Source: Pseudobdellovibrionaceae bacterium
Lineage (GTDB): Bacteria; Bdellovibrionota; Bdellovibrionia; Bdellovibrionales; UBA1609
Direction of reading: 5' to 3'
Assembly (NCBI GenBank): GCA_023898385.1
Contig: CP060220.1
Coordinates: 1,922,001 to 1,986,000 of the forward strand
DNA length: 64,000 bases
This document shows positions 24,603 through 33,509 of this stretch, one piece after another. A program made the position numbers and the translations under genes. The notes beneath the pieces were generated by a model. That model was not told where the DNA came from, did no database searches, and was given only the letters and a program-made list of their open reading frames with translations. The stretch's first letter is position 1. Each line of letters begins with the position of its first letter.

Positions 24603-25472
24603 CTAATAAACGATAAACGTGGCGCCAATCCAAAACCGCCTGGGGTTGGAGACGGGAATTATTCCGGGGCTACCGTGCCAAGGTGAAGTGCCATAGACCA
24701 CATCACGTTGTCTTTCTGGACCTTTTTTGCCGAGAAGATTAGACGTATAGTCGCCTTTGCCCATTTGTAGTCGTTTAAATACAAGGGTGGATCTCTCTGG
24801 TACTGTTTTTAAGTTCTTTTTAGGCACGCTGAAGCCCGGCAGGACATGCCATTTATCATCATAATCATAGTAGCCCGGGCGCACGCTATCATCTGTCAAT
24901 GCAGCTCCCTCAACGATATCTTTTGGATCCACCCAATAAGTGGATTGTCCGCCTGTATTAAATGTGGTGGACACAGTGAACTTTTCTTCCAACCCACCTA
25001 GGTCGAGATGGAGGTCTCCCCTTTCAAAAGCGCCATTTTTATTTACACGAATAGAAGTATGGGTGAATTCTATGGTCTTTCCCAAAAAACGAGAACTGAG
25101 CGCATTGACTAATTCATTCAGGTGATTTTGAAGAATTTGTTTAACTGGCTCCGGCAGCGAACCAACAATCGAGATCGATTCTTTGTTCCCCCCATAAATA
25201 ACGATCTCTTCGTAGGATTGGTTACCCAACTGGTCAATCAAGGCATCGGCAGTGGCCTGGGCCTCTCGTGAAACAAAGTTCTGAAGCAGGATAACTCCAT
25301 TTTCATCAAAATTCTGAGATTTCTCAAGCGAAACAAGAGTATTATTTCCTGATAAATACCCACCACAGTCCGTGGCCCAAATGGGCTTACAGACGATCAC
25401 TATATAGACGACCACTGCCCACTTCCAAGCACTGGATCGAAATAGAGGGTACGTTGCATTTTTGTTCATCAT
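24603..25472 (-). CDS. Secreted 2-oxoglutarate/Fe(II)-dioxygenase-like protein
   Basis: About 289 residues from ATG 25472. The leader SAWKWAVVVYIVIVCKPIWA looks like a signal peptide, with cleavage before TDCGG. The body carries a possible HxD...H iron triad: HLD in FERGDLHLDLGGLEEKF and a distal His in SPWHGSPG, followed by an Arg in NPRRFWIGATF that could hold 2-oxoglutarate. The spacing and a beta-rich sequence fit the double-stranded beta-helix of prolyl-hydroxylase-like oxygenases. This is a motif-level assignment. The start is uncertain: an in-frame start at 25559 also exists and no ribosome site is clear. Monocistronic; convergent with the H1-like gene. Confidence 0.6.
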   Translation of the reverse strand: MMNKNATYPLFRSSAWKWAVVVYIVIVCKPIWATDCGGYLSGNNTLVSLEKSQNFDENGVILLQNFVSREAQATADALIDQLGNQSYEEIVIYGGNKESISIVGSLPEPVKQILQNHLNELVNALSSRFLGKTIEFTHTSIRVNKNGAFERGDLHLDLGGLEEKFTVSTTFNTGGQSTYWVDPKDIVEGAALTDDSVRPGYYDYDDKWHVLPGFSVPKKNLKTVPERSTLVFKRLQMGKGDYTSNLLGKKGPERQRDVVYGTSPWHGSPGIIPVSNPRRFWIGATFIVY

Positions 25473-25581
25473 CACGGCTACTATTTTCAAGCAGTATGCC
25501 AAACCAAGAGCTGGCGGACTCCCCGCCCGCCCTTCTCGCGCCTCGAAGTGACCGTACACTTCATATATTAAATCTCGAAAT

Positions 25582-25618
25582 AAAAAAACGGCAGCACTCT
25601 TTAAAGTGTGCTGCCGTT
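25582..25618 (-). terminator. Rho-independent terminator after the sigma-54 activator
   Basis: Perfect 11-bp stem AACGGCAGCAC / GTGCTGCCGTT with a 10-base loop. On the minus strand it is followed by a run of seven U (25582-25588). It ends the 25646-26698 gene. Confidence 0.92.
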
Positions 25619-25645
25619 AACAACAATATTAAATGATGGTTTTCG

Positions 25646-26698
25646 TTATTTGCTTGTTCGCGAATGGACCGCGTACTTTTCAAACTCACCGTACTCATGA
25701 AGTTTATTATAAAGAGTCTTAATAGTGATGCCCAAGGCATTGGCAGCTTGAGTTTTGTTGCCGTCAAAATAATTAAGAGCCTTTAAAATATAGCGCTTCT
25801 CCAGTTCGTGCAAAGTCATTGTTGGATCATAGTCATCCAAAATAACTTTCATTTCCGGATTGCGAATTTGTTCTGGTAAATCTGTAGGAAGAATAGTTTC
25901 TCCCTCAGCAAGAATCTGTAGGCGCTCGCAAGTGTTTTGCAACTCACGAATATTACCCGGCCAATCGTACTTCATCATCACTTCAAGCGCTTCTTGACTC
26001 ACACGTCGACCTCGATTGAGGTAACCATGGGAACTTCCACGCAAGAAATGGTCCACTAAAATAGTGATGTCTTCTTTTCGACGGCGAAGAGGGGGTGCAT
26101 GCAACATGATTGTGTTGATTCGATAAAACAAATCTTCGCGGAAGTTTCCACGCATGACTTCTTTATCTAACTCTCTGTTTGTGGCACTGATGAGTCGAAT
26201 ATCCACTTTAATGGGATCTTTACCACCCACTCGGAAAATCTCTCCCTCTTGCAAAAAGCGCAATAGCTTGGCTTGAATGCCTGGGCTTAATTCACCGATT
26301 TCATCAAGAAATAGTGTTCCACCGTTGGCGGCTTCTGCTAATCCCACTTTTCGCGCGTAAGCTCCAGTAAAAGCTCCACGCTCGTGACCAAAAAGTTCAC
26401 TTTCAAGTAAAGTTTCACGTAAAGCGCCGCAGTTAATCGCAATAAATGGCTTATCCCGACGATTGCTCTTCTTATGGATGGCATGGGCAATTAGTTCTTT
26501 ACCCGTTCCGCTTTCACCCAGAATTAACACTGTGGCATTTGACGGAGCTACTCGTTCCACCATCCGCATAAGCTGGCGCATCACTTCCGACTTATAGACT
26601 ATAGTATTGGATTCAAATCCCAAACGATTTGCAGGATGACCTAAAAATTGGTTTTGCTCACTAGGCGGTAGAATAGAAGATTTCTCTGTATCTGACAT
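25646..26698 (-). CDS. Sigma-54-dependent transcriptional activator without a receiver domain
   Basis: A 350-residue protein with only about 30 residues before the AAA+ domain. Walker A is GESGTGKE, the sigma-54 contact loop is GAFTGA, Walker B is GGTLFLDEIGEL, and the sensor/R-finger block is FREDLFYRINTIML. The C-terminal Fis-type helix-turn-helix is NKTQAANALGITIKTLYNKL. With no receiver, GAF or other sensor domain it may be constitutive, or controlled by a partner protein as PspF is. It lies alone between a strong terminator and a divergent recombinase gene. Its target genes are unknown. Confidence 0.9.
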   Translation of the reverse strand: MSDTEKSSILPPSEQNQFLGHPANRLGFESNTIVYKSEVMRQLMRMVERVAPSNATVLILGESGTGKELIAHAIHKKSNRRDKPFIAINCGALRETLLESELFGHERGAFTGAYARKVGLAEAANGGTLFLDEIGELSPGIQAKLLRFLQEGEIFRVGGKDPIKVDIRLISATNRELDKEVMRGNFREDLFYRINTIMLHAPPLRRRKEDITILVDHFLRGSSHGYLNRGRRVSQEALEVMMKYDWPGNIRELQNTCERLQILAEGETILPTDLPEQIRNPEMKVILDDYDPTMTLHELEKRYILKALNYFDGNKTQAANALGITIKTLYNKLHEYGEFEKYAVHSRTSK

Positions 26699-26786
26699 AC
26701 GTACAACCCTTTGTTATAATTTGTCTGACCACTCAACAGGCAGTTTTGAGCTAACCAAGATGAAATCTGTACCAAACTGAGAATCA

Positions 26787-27866
26787 GTGTTGACACGTTG
26801 TATTAACATCTGCCTGAAAAATGTGCAAGCTTTTTTTGCAAACAGGCATGAAGCTTTTCTACAAACGGTACTGGAGTTACAAAAATTGTTACCAATAAAT
26901 GGCCAAAATCTGTCACTCGCGGCTGTTAAGTACTTGAAATATCTTATCAACTCTAAGGCTGCCAGTATTCATACCTCCAAATCTTATGCCACAGACCTCA
27001 ACCAATTTTTACAACCGTTAAGATCGGGTAAGATTTACTTCAGGCCGACAGAACATGGACCCGAAATCCTCTGGGAGCAAGCGAAAACCCACGCCATGGG
27101 GAATTCCACACAATCTTTGGAGCCCCCCCCATTGCTCGAACTAGCCCGTATGGCCCAACGGAGCTGGTCAGCCTTGTCGCCCGCCACTCGAAACCGTAAG
27201 ACCGCGTGCTTAAAGGGTTTTTTGAATTGGTTATATGCTGAAGGGTGGGTTGACGAGGAGATCGCCCCCCAACTTATCAGCCCCAAGGTCCCGAAAAAAG
27301 TGCCCCACTTTATTTCTGTGGACGAGGCCATGGCCCTTATCAGAGCCGTGCAGAACGACACTAAGAGTCCTGACAGGAAAGAAAGGGACCAGGCCGAGCG
27401 CGACCTGCTTTTGATTCTTCTGCTTTACGGCGGCGGGCTCAGGGTGTCTGAGGCCTGTGAACTCAAGTGGAAAGACGTGAGTACGGCCCGGCGCACCCTT
27501 CGTATTTTGGGGAAAGGTAGCAGGGAGCGAATCATCACCCTCCCACAGATCTGTATTGAAGCCTTAAGCCAAGCCCCGAAACACGGTGATTTTGTATTCG
27601 GCGAAACAGCTATCAACCCCAGAAAGGCCTACGAGATTGTGCGACAACGAGGCCGTTCTGCCCAGCTTCTTAAACCTCTTAACCCCCATGCGCTGAGGCA
27701 CAGCTACGCCACCCACCTCTTAAGCGATGGAACGGACTTACGAATTCTGCAAGAGCTGTTAGGCCACCAATCCTTATCGGCGACCGAACGCTATTTGCAT
27801 CTTAGCCTCGATGCACTGGCGCGAACCCTTGAAAATTCACACCCGATGGGGGAAAACAAAAAATAA
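26787..27866 (+). CDS. Tyrosine recombinase, XerC/XerD type
   Basis: Site-specific recombinase with a SAM-like core-binding N-terminal domain (about residues 50-150) and a catalytic domain. All active-site residues can be seen: Arg in GGGLRVSEACELKW, Lys in LGKGSRERI, His-x-x-Arg in NPHALRHSYATHLL, His in LLGHQSLS and Tyr in TERYLHLS. It most resembles the XerC/XerD chromosome-dimer resolvases. The start is uncertain: GTG 26787 gives 359 residues, longer than XerC, while a TTG near 26887 has a GGAG upstream and would give a more usual length. It is not next to a mobile element, so a housekeeping Xer role is more likely than an integrase role. Confidence 0.88.
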   Translation: MLTRCINICLKNVQAFFANRHEAFLQTVLELQKLLPINGQNLSLAAVKYLKYLINSKAASIHTSKSYATDLNQFLQPLRSGKIYFRPTEHGPEILWEQAKTHAMGNSTQSLEPPPLLELARMAQRSWSALSPATRNRKTACLKGFLNWLYAEGWVDEEIAPQLISPKVPKKVPHFISVDEAMALIRAVQNDTKSPDRKERDQAERDLLLILLLYGGGLRVSEACELKWKDVSTARRTLRILGKGSRERIITLPQICIEALSQAPKHGDFVFGETAINPRKAYEIVRQRGRSAQLLKPLNPHALRHSYATHLLSDGTDLRILQELLGHQSLSATERYLHLSLDALARTLENSHPMGENKK

Positions 27867-27891
27867 TTTGAAACAAACAAGGGTCCGGTAA

Positions 27892-28431
27892 ATGCAACGC
27901 AAAGTTATTTTTTTAGACAGAGACGGTACGCTAATTGAAGACAAGATTTATCTCAACGACCCCAATGATATTGTCTATTTGCCTGGTGTCTTTGACGCCA
28001 TGGTGCTTCTGCGTGACCTCGGATATGATTTTGTTGTGGTCACGAATCAATCCGGCGTGGCTAGAGGGATCGTGGAAATTGAAAACCTTCACGAAGTCCA
28101 TCGACGGATGCAGGCCTCATTTTTAGAGGTGAATGTGGATTTTCTTGGCTTCTATTATGCCCCCTATTTGCCCTCTACCGATCATCCTCTTCGAAAACCA
28201 AATCCAGGCATGTTGATGCAAGCGGCAAAAGAATTTGGCATTGATTTAAAAAATAGCTGGATGGTGGGTGATCGCATGACCGACGTGGAAGCTGGCCATC
28301 GCGCCGGCACAAAATCGATATTTATCGGCACTACAGAGAAAATAAGTGATTCTCCCTTTGCCCCCCCTGAGCTAGAAACTAAAGATCTATTAGAAGCCGC
28401 ACAAATCCTCTCGGGAAAGCCATTGATCTAA
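27892..28431 (+). CDS. HAD-family phosphatase, GmhB-like (heptose bisphosphate or histidinol phosphatase type)
   Basis: A 179-residue HAD-IIIA phosphatase. The nucleophile block is FLDRDGTLIED (two catalytic Asp), followed by VVVTNQSGVARGIV, KPNPGML and the Mg-binding MVGDRMTDVEAGHRAG. It resembles D-glycero-D-manno-heptose-1,7-bisphosphate 7-phosphatase, which acts in LPS core heptose synthesis. The zinc loop of GmhB/HisB (CxH...CxC) is absent: the segment reads YYAPYLPSTDHPLRKP with no cysteines. A different phosphate substrate is therefore possible. It lies 25 bases after the recombinase. Confidence 0.8.
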   Translation: MQRKVIFLDRDGTLIEDKIYLNDPNDIVYLPGVFDAMVLLRDLGYDFVVVTNQSGVARGIVEIENLHEVHRRMQASFLEVNVDFLGFYYAPYLPSTDHPLRKPNPGMLMQAAKEFGIDLKNSWMVGDRMTDVEAGHRAGTKSIFIGTTEKISDSPFAPPELETKDLLEAAQILSGKPLI

Positions 28432-28452
28432 CCCAAAGGTGCTGCCTATAAT
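28423..28452 (+). promoter_or_regulatory. Candidate sigma-70 promoter of the FecR-domain gene
   Basis: TTGATC (28423-28428), 18-base spacer, TATAAT (28447-28452). The start of transcription would fall near 28459, giving a short leader with GGGGGGTG before ATG 28473. The -35 box overlaps the end of the phosphatase gene. Confidence 0.55.
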
Positions 28453-28472
28453 GCGAATCTGGGGGGTGAAAA

Positions 28473-29468
28473 ATGAATTCTATTTCTTTTTTCGTTACTG
28501 GATTTTCGATCTTAGTTTGTTTGACCTTTTCACCCTGGGCTGAAGCCACTCGCGTGCATGGCGTTTTTCGGGTGGTGAAAGGCAAGGTTGAAGTCACCTC
28601 TTCAAAATCTGGACAGGCCAAAAGAGCCCGAGTGGGTCAAAAAGTTTACCCTGGCGACAAGGTGAGCACAGGCAAAGACGCCCGCGCAAAGATTGTTATG
28701 GTCGATAGTAACGAAATCATTGTGTCTCCCGACTCACAGGTGACCCTTGAAAAGTACGAATACAGTCCTGAAAATGACAACAAAGATGTATTGCTAGATG
28801 TGATCTACGGTAAAGTCAGATCCAAAGTGAAGCAGCAGTACAATGGTAAGACCAGTCAGTTTCGAGTGAAAACTCGTTCTGCGGTGGCCGGAGTGAGAGG
28901 AACGGATTTTTTCACCTCATATGATGCCAAAACCGAACTCACCCGCGTGGTTACATTTGCGGGCCGTGTGGAATTTGGCGCCGCAAGCACGAGCGGACAA
29001 ATTATTAACCCGGTTCTCGTAGAAGTGGGCCAATTTACCACGCACAAGGTAAACACCGATAATCCGGGCGCCTCTCCCACTCCGCCCATGCCGGTGCCCA
29101 AAAATGAGTTTTCACGACTCAATAAAGATTCAGATCTAGACAGTGCCGGTTATCGTCCCATCGATCCTAGAGTTCTGCCTGCTGAACCCAAACGAGACCC
29201 TGATAGCGAAGGCGATCCTGGCAAAGGCACTAGTGACAGACCTCAGGGGCGAGACACTGCAGGAGCACCTCCAAAAATGTGCCCGCCCTTTTGTGGAGAC
29301 TTTAACGGTGAAATGCCTGGTCGCCCGGTGCCGCCCCCTCGCCCTCCCGTGGCCGGTGGATGCCCTGGTGGCGTGTGTATTCCGCAACGACGGGATTTTG
29401 TTGATGAAGTGGTTCGCGATGGACATACCCGAATTATTATTAATATTGAAGATGGACCACGTCCATAG
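28473..29468 (+). CDS. Secreted FecR-domain protein
   Basis: A 331-residue protein with a signal peptide (FFVTGFSILVCLTFSPWAEA) and a FecR domain over residues 30-180: GKVEVTSSKSGQAKRARVGQ, PGDKVSTGKDARAKIVM, and RVKTRSAVAGVRGTDFFTSY. The C-terminal third is low in complexity, Pro-rich, with cysteine pairs (MCPPFCGD and CPGGVC). It lacks the membrane anchor of classical FecR anti-sigma regulators, so an envelope or cell-surface role is more likely. Its stop lies 28 bases before a TPR/beta-barrel protein, and the two probably work together. Function otherwise unknown. Confidence 0.78.
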   Translation: MNSISFFVTGFSILVCLTFSPWAEATRVHGVFRVVKGKVEVTSSKSGQAKRARVGQKVYPGDKVSTGKDARAKIVMVDSNEIIVSPDSQVTLEKYEYSPENDNKDVLLDVIYGKVRSKVKQQYNGKTSQFRVKTRSAVAGVRGTDFFTSYDAKTELTRVVTFAGRVEFGAASTSGQIINPVLVEVGQFTTHKVNTDNPGASPTPPMPVPKNEFSRLNKDSDLDSAGYRPIDPRVLPAEPKRDPDSEGDPGKGTSDRPQGRDTAGAPPKMCPPFCGDFNGEMPGRPVPPPRPPVAGGCPGGVCIPQRRDFVDEVVRDGHTRIIINIEDGPRP

Positions 29469-29496
29469 CCCGTCGACCCCAATAAGGTGAACAACT

Positions 29497-31620
29497 GTGA
29501 ACTTAGCTAAACATAGACTGCTACCCCTTTTAATTTTTGTCTCAACCAGCGCTATTGGTTTAGCGGTGCGAGCGACAGATGAAACCCCGCTGGTCATTGC
29601 AAAAGGTGAAACCACTGAAATGACCTATGCCTCCGCGCCGTGGAATAAAAACAGCACTCAAGTGGATTCTGCGTTTTTGTTTTTACGGGATCAAGCTTCT
29701 GGGCAAGTGGCTAAAATTCTTTTGTATGAAACAGAACCGGACTCGTCTTTATTTTCTGGGACTTTTTCAATTCAATGGAAGGATACTGAAAAAGTTATTC
29801 CAGAAATTTACATCCCGCCAGAATCCATGCGCGCCGATGATCGATCGGTGAATGCCTTTTCTCAATTGTTAAAGTCTGGACAGGTTGAAAAACGACCGTA
29901 CCTGATGCGCACCGATTCTGAACGCCATCGAAAAGTACTAGATGTTTTCGATTCGGAGGAACAAGCCAGTCGAGCTCGAAATCTTTACCAACAAGAAATA
30001 CAACTCAAGGCCAAAGCGCAAGCCACTGCTGAGGCGCCCCCATCTGAATTGTTAGAAACAGAAGATTTAGAGTTGGCTGAAGAAGTGGGATACCGTCAAG
30101 AAATGGCTGCACTTGCCCAGGCTGCGCGCGAACGCGAAACAGAAAGAATTCGGCGAGAACAACTAGAGCGGCAAAAAATTGAGTCGGCACAAAAGCGACT
30201 TTTACAGCTCAATGAACAACGGCGACAAATGCGAGAAGAAAAAGCCCGTTTGTTGGCTGAAAAAGCCTATGAAGCCTATCAAGGAGGGGATTTTATCGAG
30301 GCCGAACGCCAATACCGCGAGGCCACTGAGCTTGATCCTGAGTTTCGTGACTACTACCTTTTTTATGGCATCACCCTTTATCGAAACGAAAAATATGATG
30401 ATGCCCTAATTGCCTTTAGCATTGCTGCCGACGAATCCAATGAAAACTTGGAACTGTCGTTTTATCGCGGGATGATCCACTATCGACTCAATGAAATGGC
30501 TCTTGCCGCCAAAGAGTTGGGTCTTGTGAGGCAAGGCAATGACCCTTCATTGTCGCCATCTGCGGCCTTCTACGAGGGGGTCGTGTTGTTATCTTCTGAG
30601 GATTATGCGGCCGCGAAAGTGGCCTTTGAGTATGTCCTTGACCACTCCAAAAACCCACAGCTCGATGCGCAGGCTGAAGAATATATTGAGCGAATTTCAG
30701 AACAACAGCGATTTAAAAAACTAAGTGAAAAGAAATGGATTTTTCAAGGTCAGATTGCCGCGGTACATGACTCGAACATTTTATTCGCTTCAGATACAGA
30801 AACTTCGCAAGGCTCCACGGTGGGATCTGATGAACAAAGAGGTGGATATCGCCTCTATGCGGATCTTGATATTGAACGCCGCCTAATCTACAAAAAAGAC
30901 AGCCAATGGAGTGCCTCTTACGCCACTGAATACTATTACTCTTTAGATGATGTGTTTGCTTCAGCCGACCCCTTTACCCATACCATTGAATTGCCCTACT
31001 CCATGCGAGGTATTTTAGCTGAAAGAGGATACCGTTGGACGATCACACCTGGTTATGAAAATGTTTTTATGGACGCTTCAAGTTCAGGCTCCAGATATAG
31101 CATTTTAAGCTCTCTACTATTGGGATCATCTATCACTGTGATTATGGCCAGAGATTTTATGGCCACCTATTCGCTAGATATTCGCCAAGATGATTCACTG
31201 GTGGCCGAGTCTATCGGACCCAACGACGCCGATGCCATGAAATACTCTTTGAATGCCCAGCTCAGTTTTTACCTTGATCCGGCTTTTCGTGAAGCAGTGA
31301 CTGGTTCCGTCGGTTTAGTGTTTAACAATGCCAAGGGAAGTGAAAAACTTTATCAAAGGGCTGAATACCAGTTTACCTACTCAAGCCCGATGGCATGGAA
31401 TATGACCTGGTCTGGGGCTTTGGCGGGCTATTCCCTTGTGTATCCCGACCATGCCAGTGACAGAAAAGACTCAAACCTGGGACTCACCCTCTCCTTTGAT
31501 AAACCAATTGGCTCGAGTTGGCACTGGTTGACCACCGCCAATTATACAAGTAACGGGTCGAATGTGGCCGCCTACGAATACAGCAAAACCACGGTGATGT
31601 TGGGTATTAAGTATCAATAA
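29497..31620 (+). CDS. TPR and coiled-coil protein with C-terminal outer-membrane beta-barrel
   Basis: A 707-residue protein starting at GTG 29497. A signal peptide (LLPLLIFVSTSAIGLAVRA) is followed by a beta-rich domain (to about residue 140), a long charged coiled coil (about 150-255), TPR repeats (about 255-400; AYEAYQGGDFIEAERQYREA and following), and a C-terminal part of about 290 residues with alternating aromatic beta strands that ends in Tyr-Gln. The start of that part, QIAAVHDSNILF, resembles barrels of DUF560/Slam-type proteins, which also have TPRs before the barrel. It could help place or export a surface protein, perhaps its FecR-domain neighbour. That role is inference. Confidence 0.7.
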   Translation: MNLAKHRLLPLLIFVSTSAIGLAVRATDETPLVIAKGETTEMTYASAPWNKNSTQVDSAFLFLRDQASGQVAKILLYETEPDSSLFSGTFSIQWKDTEKVIPEIYIPPESMRADDRSVNAFSQLLKSGQVEKRPYLMRTDSERHRKVLDVFDSEEQASRARNLYQQEIQLKAKAQATAEAPPSELLETEDLELAEEVGYRQEMAALAQAARERETERIRREQLERQKIESAQKRLLQLNEQRRQMREEKARLLAEKAYEAYQGGDFIEAERQYREATELDPEFRDYYLFYGITLYRNEKYDDALIAFSIAADESNENLELSFYRGMIHYRLNEMALAAKELGLVRQGNDPSLSPSAAFYEGVVLLSSEDYAAAKVAFEYVLDHSKNPQLDAQAEEYIERISEQQRFKKLSEKKWIFQGQIAAVHDSNILFASDTETSQGSTVGSDEQRGGYRLYADLDIERRLIYKKDSQWSASYATEYYYSLDDVFASADPFTHTIELPYSMRGILAERGYRWTITPGYENVFMDASSSGSRYSILSSLLLGSSITVIMARDFMATYSLDIRQDDSLVAESIGPNDADAMKYSLNAQLSFYLDPAFREAVTGSVGLVFNNAKGSEKLYQRAEYQFTYSSPMAWNMTWSGALAGYSLVYPDHASDRKDSNLGLTLSFDKPIGSSWHWLTTANYTSNGSNVAAYEYSKTTVMLGIKYQ

Positions 31621-31776
31621 CTCTTCGCTTATATGAGATTTTTGAACTTAAAAGGCTGATCGCTCTAGCTTTCTTGGCAAACTTAGTCAGTGCCACCGAC
31701 TAGGCTAGCGCGTGGAACGCATTAATACATTCCCGTGAACCCGAACCCATGGGGTACGACAAGTACATTAATGGCC

Positions 31777-31792
31777 TGGCTTGTTACTTGCA
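31777..31792 (+). promoter_or_regulatory. Candidate sigma-54 (-24/-12) promoter
   Basis: The sequence TGGCTTGTTACTTGCA matches the sigma-54 consensus TGGCACGNNNNTTGCW at 14 of 16 positions, with the invariant GG and GC exactly ten bases apart. Transcription would start near 31803, two bases before ATG 31805. Confidence 0.6.
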
Positions 31793-31804
31793 TTACAATG
31801 AACT

Positions 31805-32545
31805 ATGACTGTCTTTAAATCTACCGCTACCATTCTGTTTATTTGTACCATTGGCTATATTTTAATGCTGAATGATGCACTCTCGTCGGAAATTTGCAGT
31901 GATAATATGTCACCAAAAGAAATGAATCTGCTCGATACCCTGTTGTCACAGATTCAGGAAGCAGACATTAGGTTGCACCCTAATAAATTTTACCAAGCTG
32001 TCGTGACGCTGAACAATCAACCATTTCGAATGCACTTATTTTTTAAAGATCAGTTTCATCATGAGTCTAATACGATGACGGTTCATGATCATATTTTTGA
32101 CCTGGATTCTTTTGTTCTTTCAGGTGCCATCCTAAACCACGAGTTTGATTGGATTCAGGACGAATCTGGAGAGTATCAGCTACTGCATGCATCAATTGGT
32201 AGCCCCAACAAGGCCGACAGCCAACTAAATTCAACTTCAACTTTTGGTCGATTGTGCAAGTTGCGTTCAAAAAAAACCACTTCTGGCAAATTCTATTCCA
32301 TGAAACAAGGAATCTTACATGATCTGACAATAAAATCTGATATGGCACTGACTTTAATACGCGGACCATATTTTGACAGACGATTACTTCCTCGAGTGGT
32401 TGCTCTTCGCTCCGAGGCCACTTCTGGGTCGTTTGACCGAACACTGTTGAACCAAGAAAAAATACGGGCGCAATTCCAAAACTTGCTCAAAAACATACCA
32501 AAATCAACATGGAGTAAACTCAGCCTGTGGGTTGACTCCGATTAG
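31805..32545 (+). CDS. Uncharacterised secreted protein under a putative sigma-54 promoter
   Basis: A 246-residue protein with a hydrophobic leader (ATILFICTIGYILMLNDALSS, trimmed here) consistent with a signal peptide, then a soluble domain with two cysteines (EICSDN and GRLCKLRS). No family is recognised. The upstream -24/-12 motif ends just before the ATG, so the mRNA would be nearly leaderless, and no ribosome site is present. It stands alone between the TPR/barrel gene and a convergent permease. Its regulation may involve one of the two sigma-54 activators in the window. Confidence 0.65.
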   Translation: MTVFKSTATILFICTIGYILMLNDALSSEICSDNMSPKEMNLLDTLLSQIQEADIRLHPNKFYQAVVTLNNQPFRMHLFFKDQFHHESNTMTVHDHIFDLDSFVLSGAILNHEFDWIQDESGEYQLLHASIGSPNKADSQLNSTSTFGRLCKLRSKKTTSGKFYSMKQGILHDLTIKSDMALTLIRGPYFDRRLLPRVVALRSEATSGSFDRTLLNQEKIRAQFQNLLKNIPKSTWSKLSLWVDSD

Positions 32546-32723
32546 GGAATAACTAGGAGCTCAAAAAATCAACTTAATCCCGGGTCCTCAAAAATTACTG
32601 AGGTACCAATTTCGGTGATGACTTTAGTTAAATGCTAACCAAATTACCTTTACATGCTATAAAAACTCATGCTGATACAAATCGATGTTAACCAGGGCGC
32701 AATAAAACAAAAGCTCAGGTTAA

Positions 32724-33509
32724 CTACATCAACTGCTGGATTAACATGGCCCCTCCGATAATGAGGACAAACCAACCGAAAGCGGGCTTTAGTTTTTCGC
32801 CGGGAATTAACCTAGATATAAACGCTCCAATAAAAATGCCGATTACAGAAAGAGCTGTAAATCGAGTCAACAATGCCCAATCAATACTTTCTAGAACCTG
32901 AAGGTCACCGACAAATCCAAGTAGCGATTTAATACCAATGATAAGTAAAGAGGTTCCTACAGCCACCTTCATTTCTAACCCCGCGAGCACAACGAGAGCG
33001 GGAATTATTAGAAAACCCCCACCCGCCCCAACAAAACCTGTGACCCCGCCAACAACCAGGCCTTCCACGGCTATTAAGGGTAAATTAAGCTTTTTGTTTT
33101 CCTCAACATGGGTTTCTTTTCGCCCGCGAATCATCGTGTAAGCGGCAACAAGCATAATCACGGCAAAGACGGTTAAAATTAAGACTCCCTTTGAAATGAC
33201 CATCACTGATAAATCTATGGTATCTGGAATATTTGGCATTCCAAAACGACGGACCCCGTATACCCCTAAAAAAGCGGGCACCGTAAATATGGAACCGACT
33301 TTAAAGTCGACGAGGCCCCGCCGAATATAATCCGCTGAGCCAATAAGAGCCGACAATCCCACCACGAATAACGAATATGCTGTGGCCTCGACAGGATCTA
33401 CTCCCAACAAATACACCAAGATCGGGACCGTCAGTATGGACCCTCCCCCACCAACAAGCCCCAATACCAAACCCATCACAATCGCAGCGATTAATCCTAA
33501 AATCTCCAT
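32724..33509 (-). CDS. TSUP (TauE/SafE) family permease
   Basis: A 261-residue membrane protein with about eight helices and an internal duplication. Each half starts with a glycine-rich loop: GLVLGLVGGGGSILTVPILVYLLG and GGVTGFVGAGGGFLIIPALVVLAG (both shown in the sequence around residues 12 and 150). This is the signature of the sulfite/sulfonate exporter family. Substrate, probably a sulfur anion, cannot be assigned. It is monocistronic, with no sulfur genes next to it. Confidence 0.9.
   Translation of the reverse strand: MEILGLIAAIVMGLVLGLVGGGGSILTVPILVYLLGVDPVEATAYSLFVVGLSALIGSADYIRRGLVDFKVGSIFTVPAFLGVYGVRRFGMPNIPDTIDLSVMVISKGVLILTVFAVIMLVAAYTMIRGRKETHVEENKKLNLPLIAVEGLVVGGVTGFVGAGGGFLIIPALVVLAGLEMKVAVGTSLLIIGIKSLLGFVGDLQVLESIDWALLTRFTALSVIGIFIGAFISRLIPGEKLKPAFGWFVLIIGGAMLIQQLM

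Noticed and set aside
26787..27866. Phage or integrative-element integrase
   Set aside because: No phage genes, attachment repeats or tRNA target are adjacent, and the motifs are closer to chromosomal XerC/XerD.
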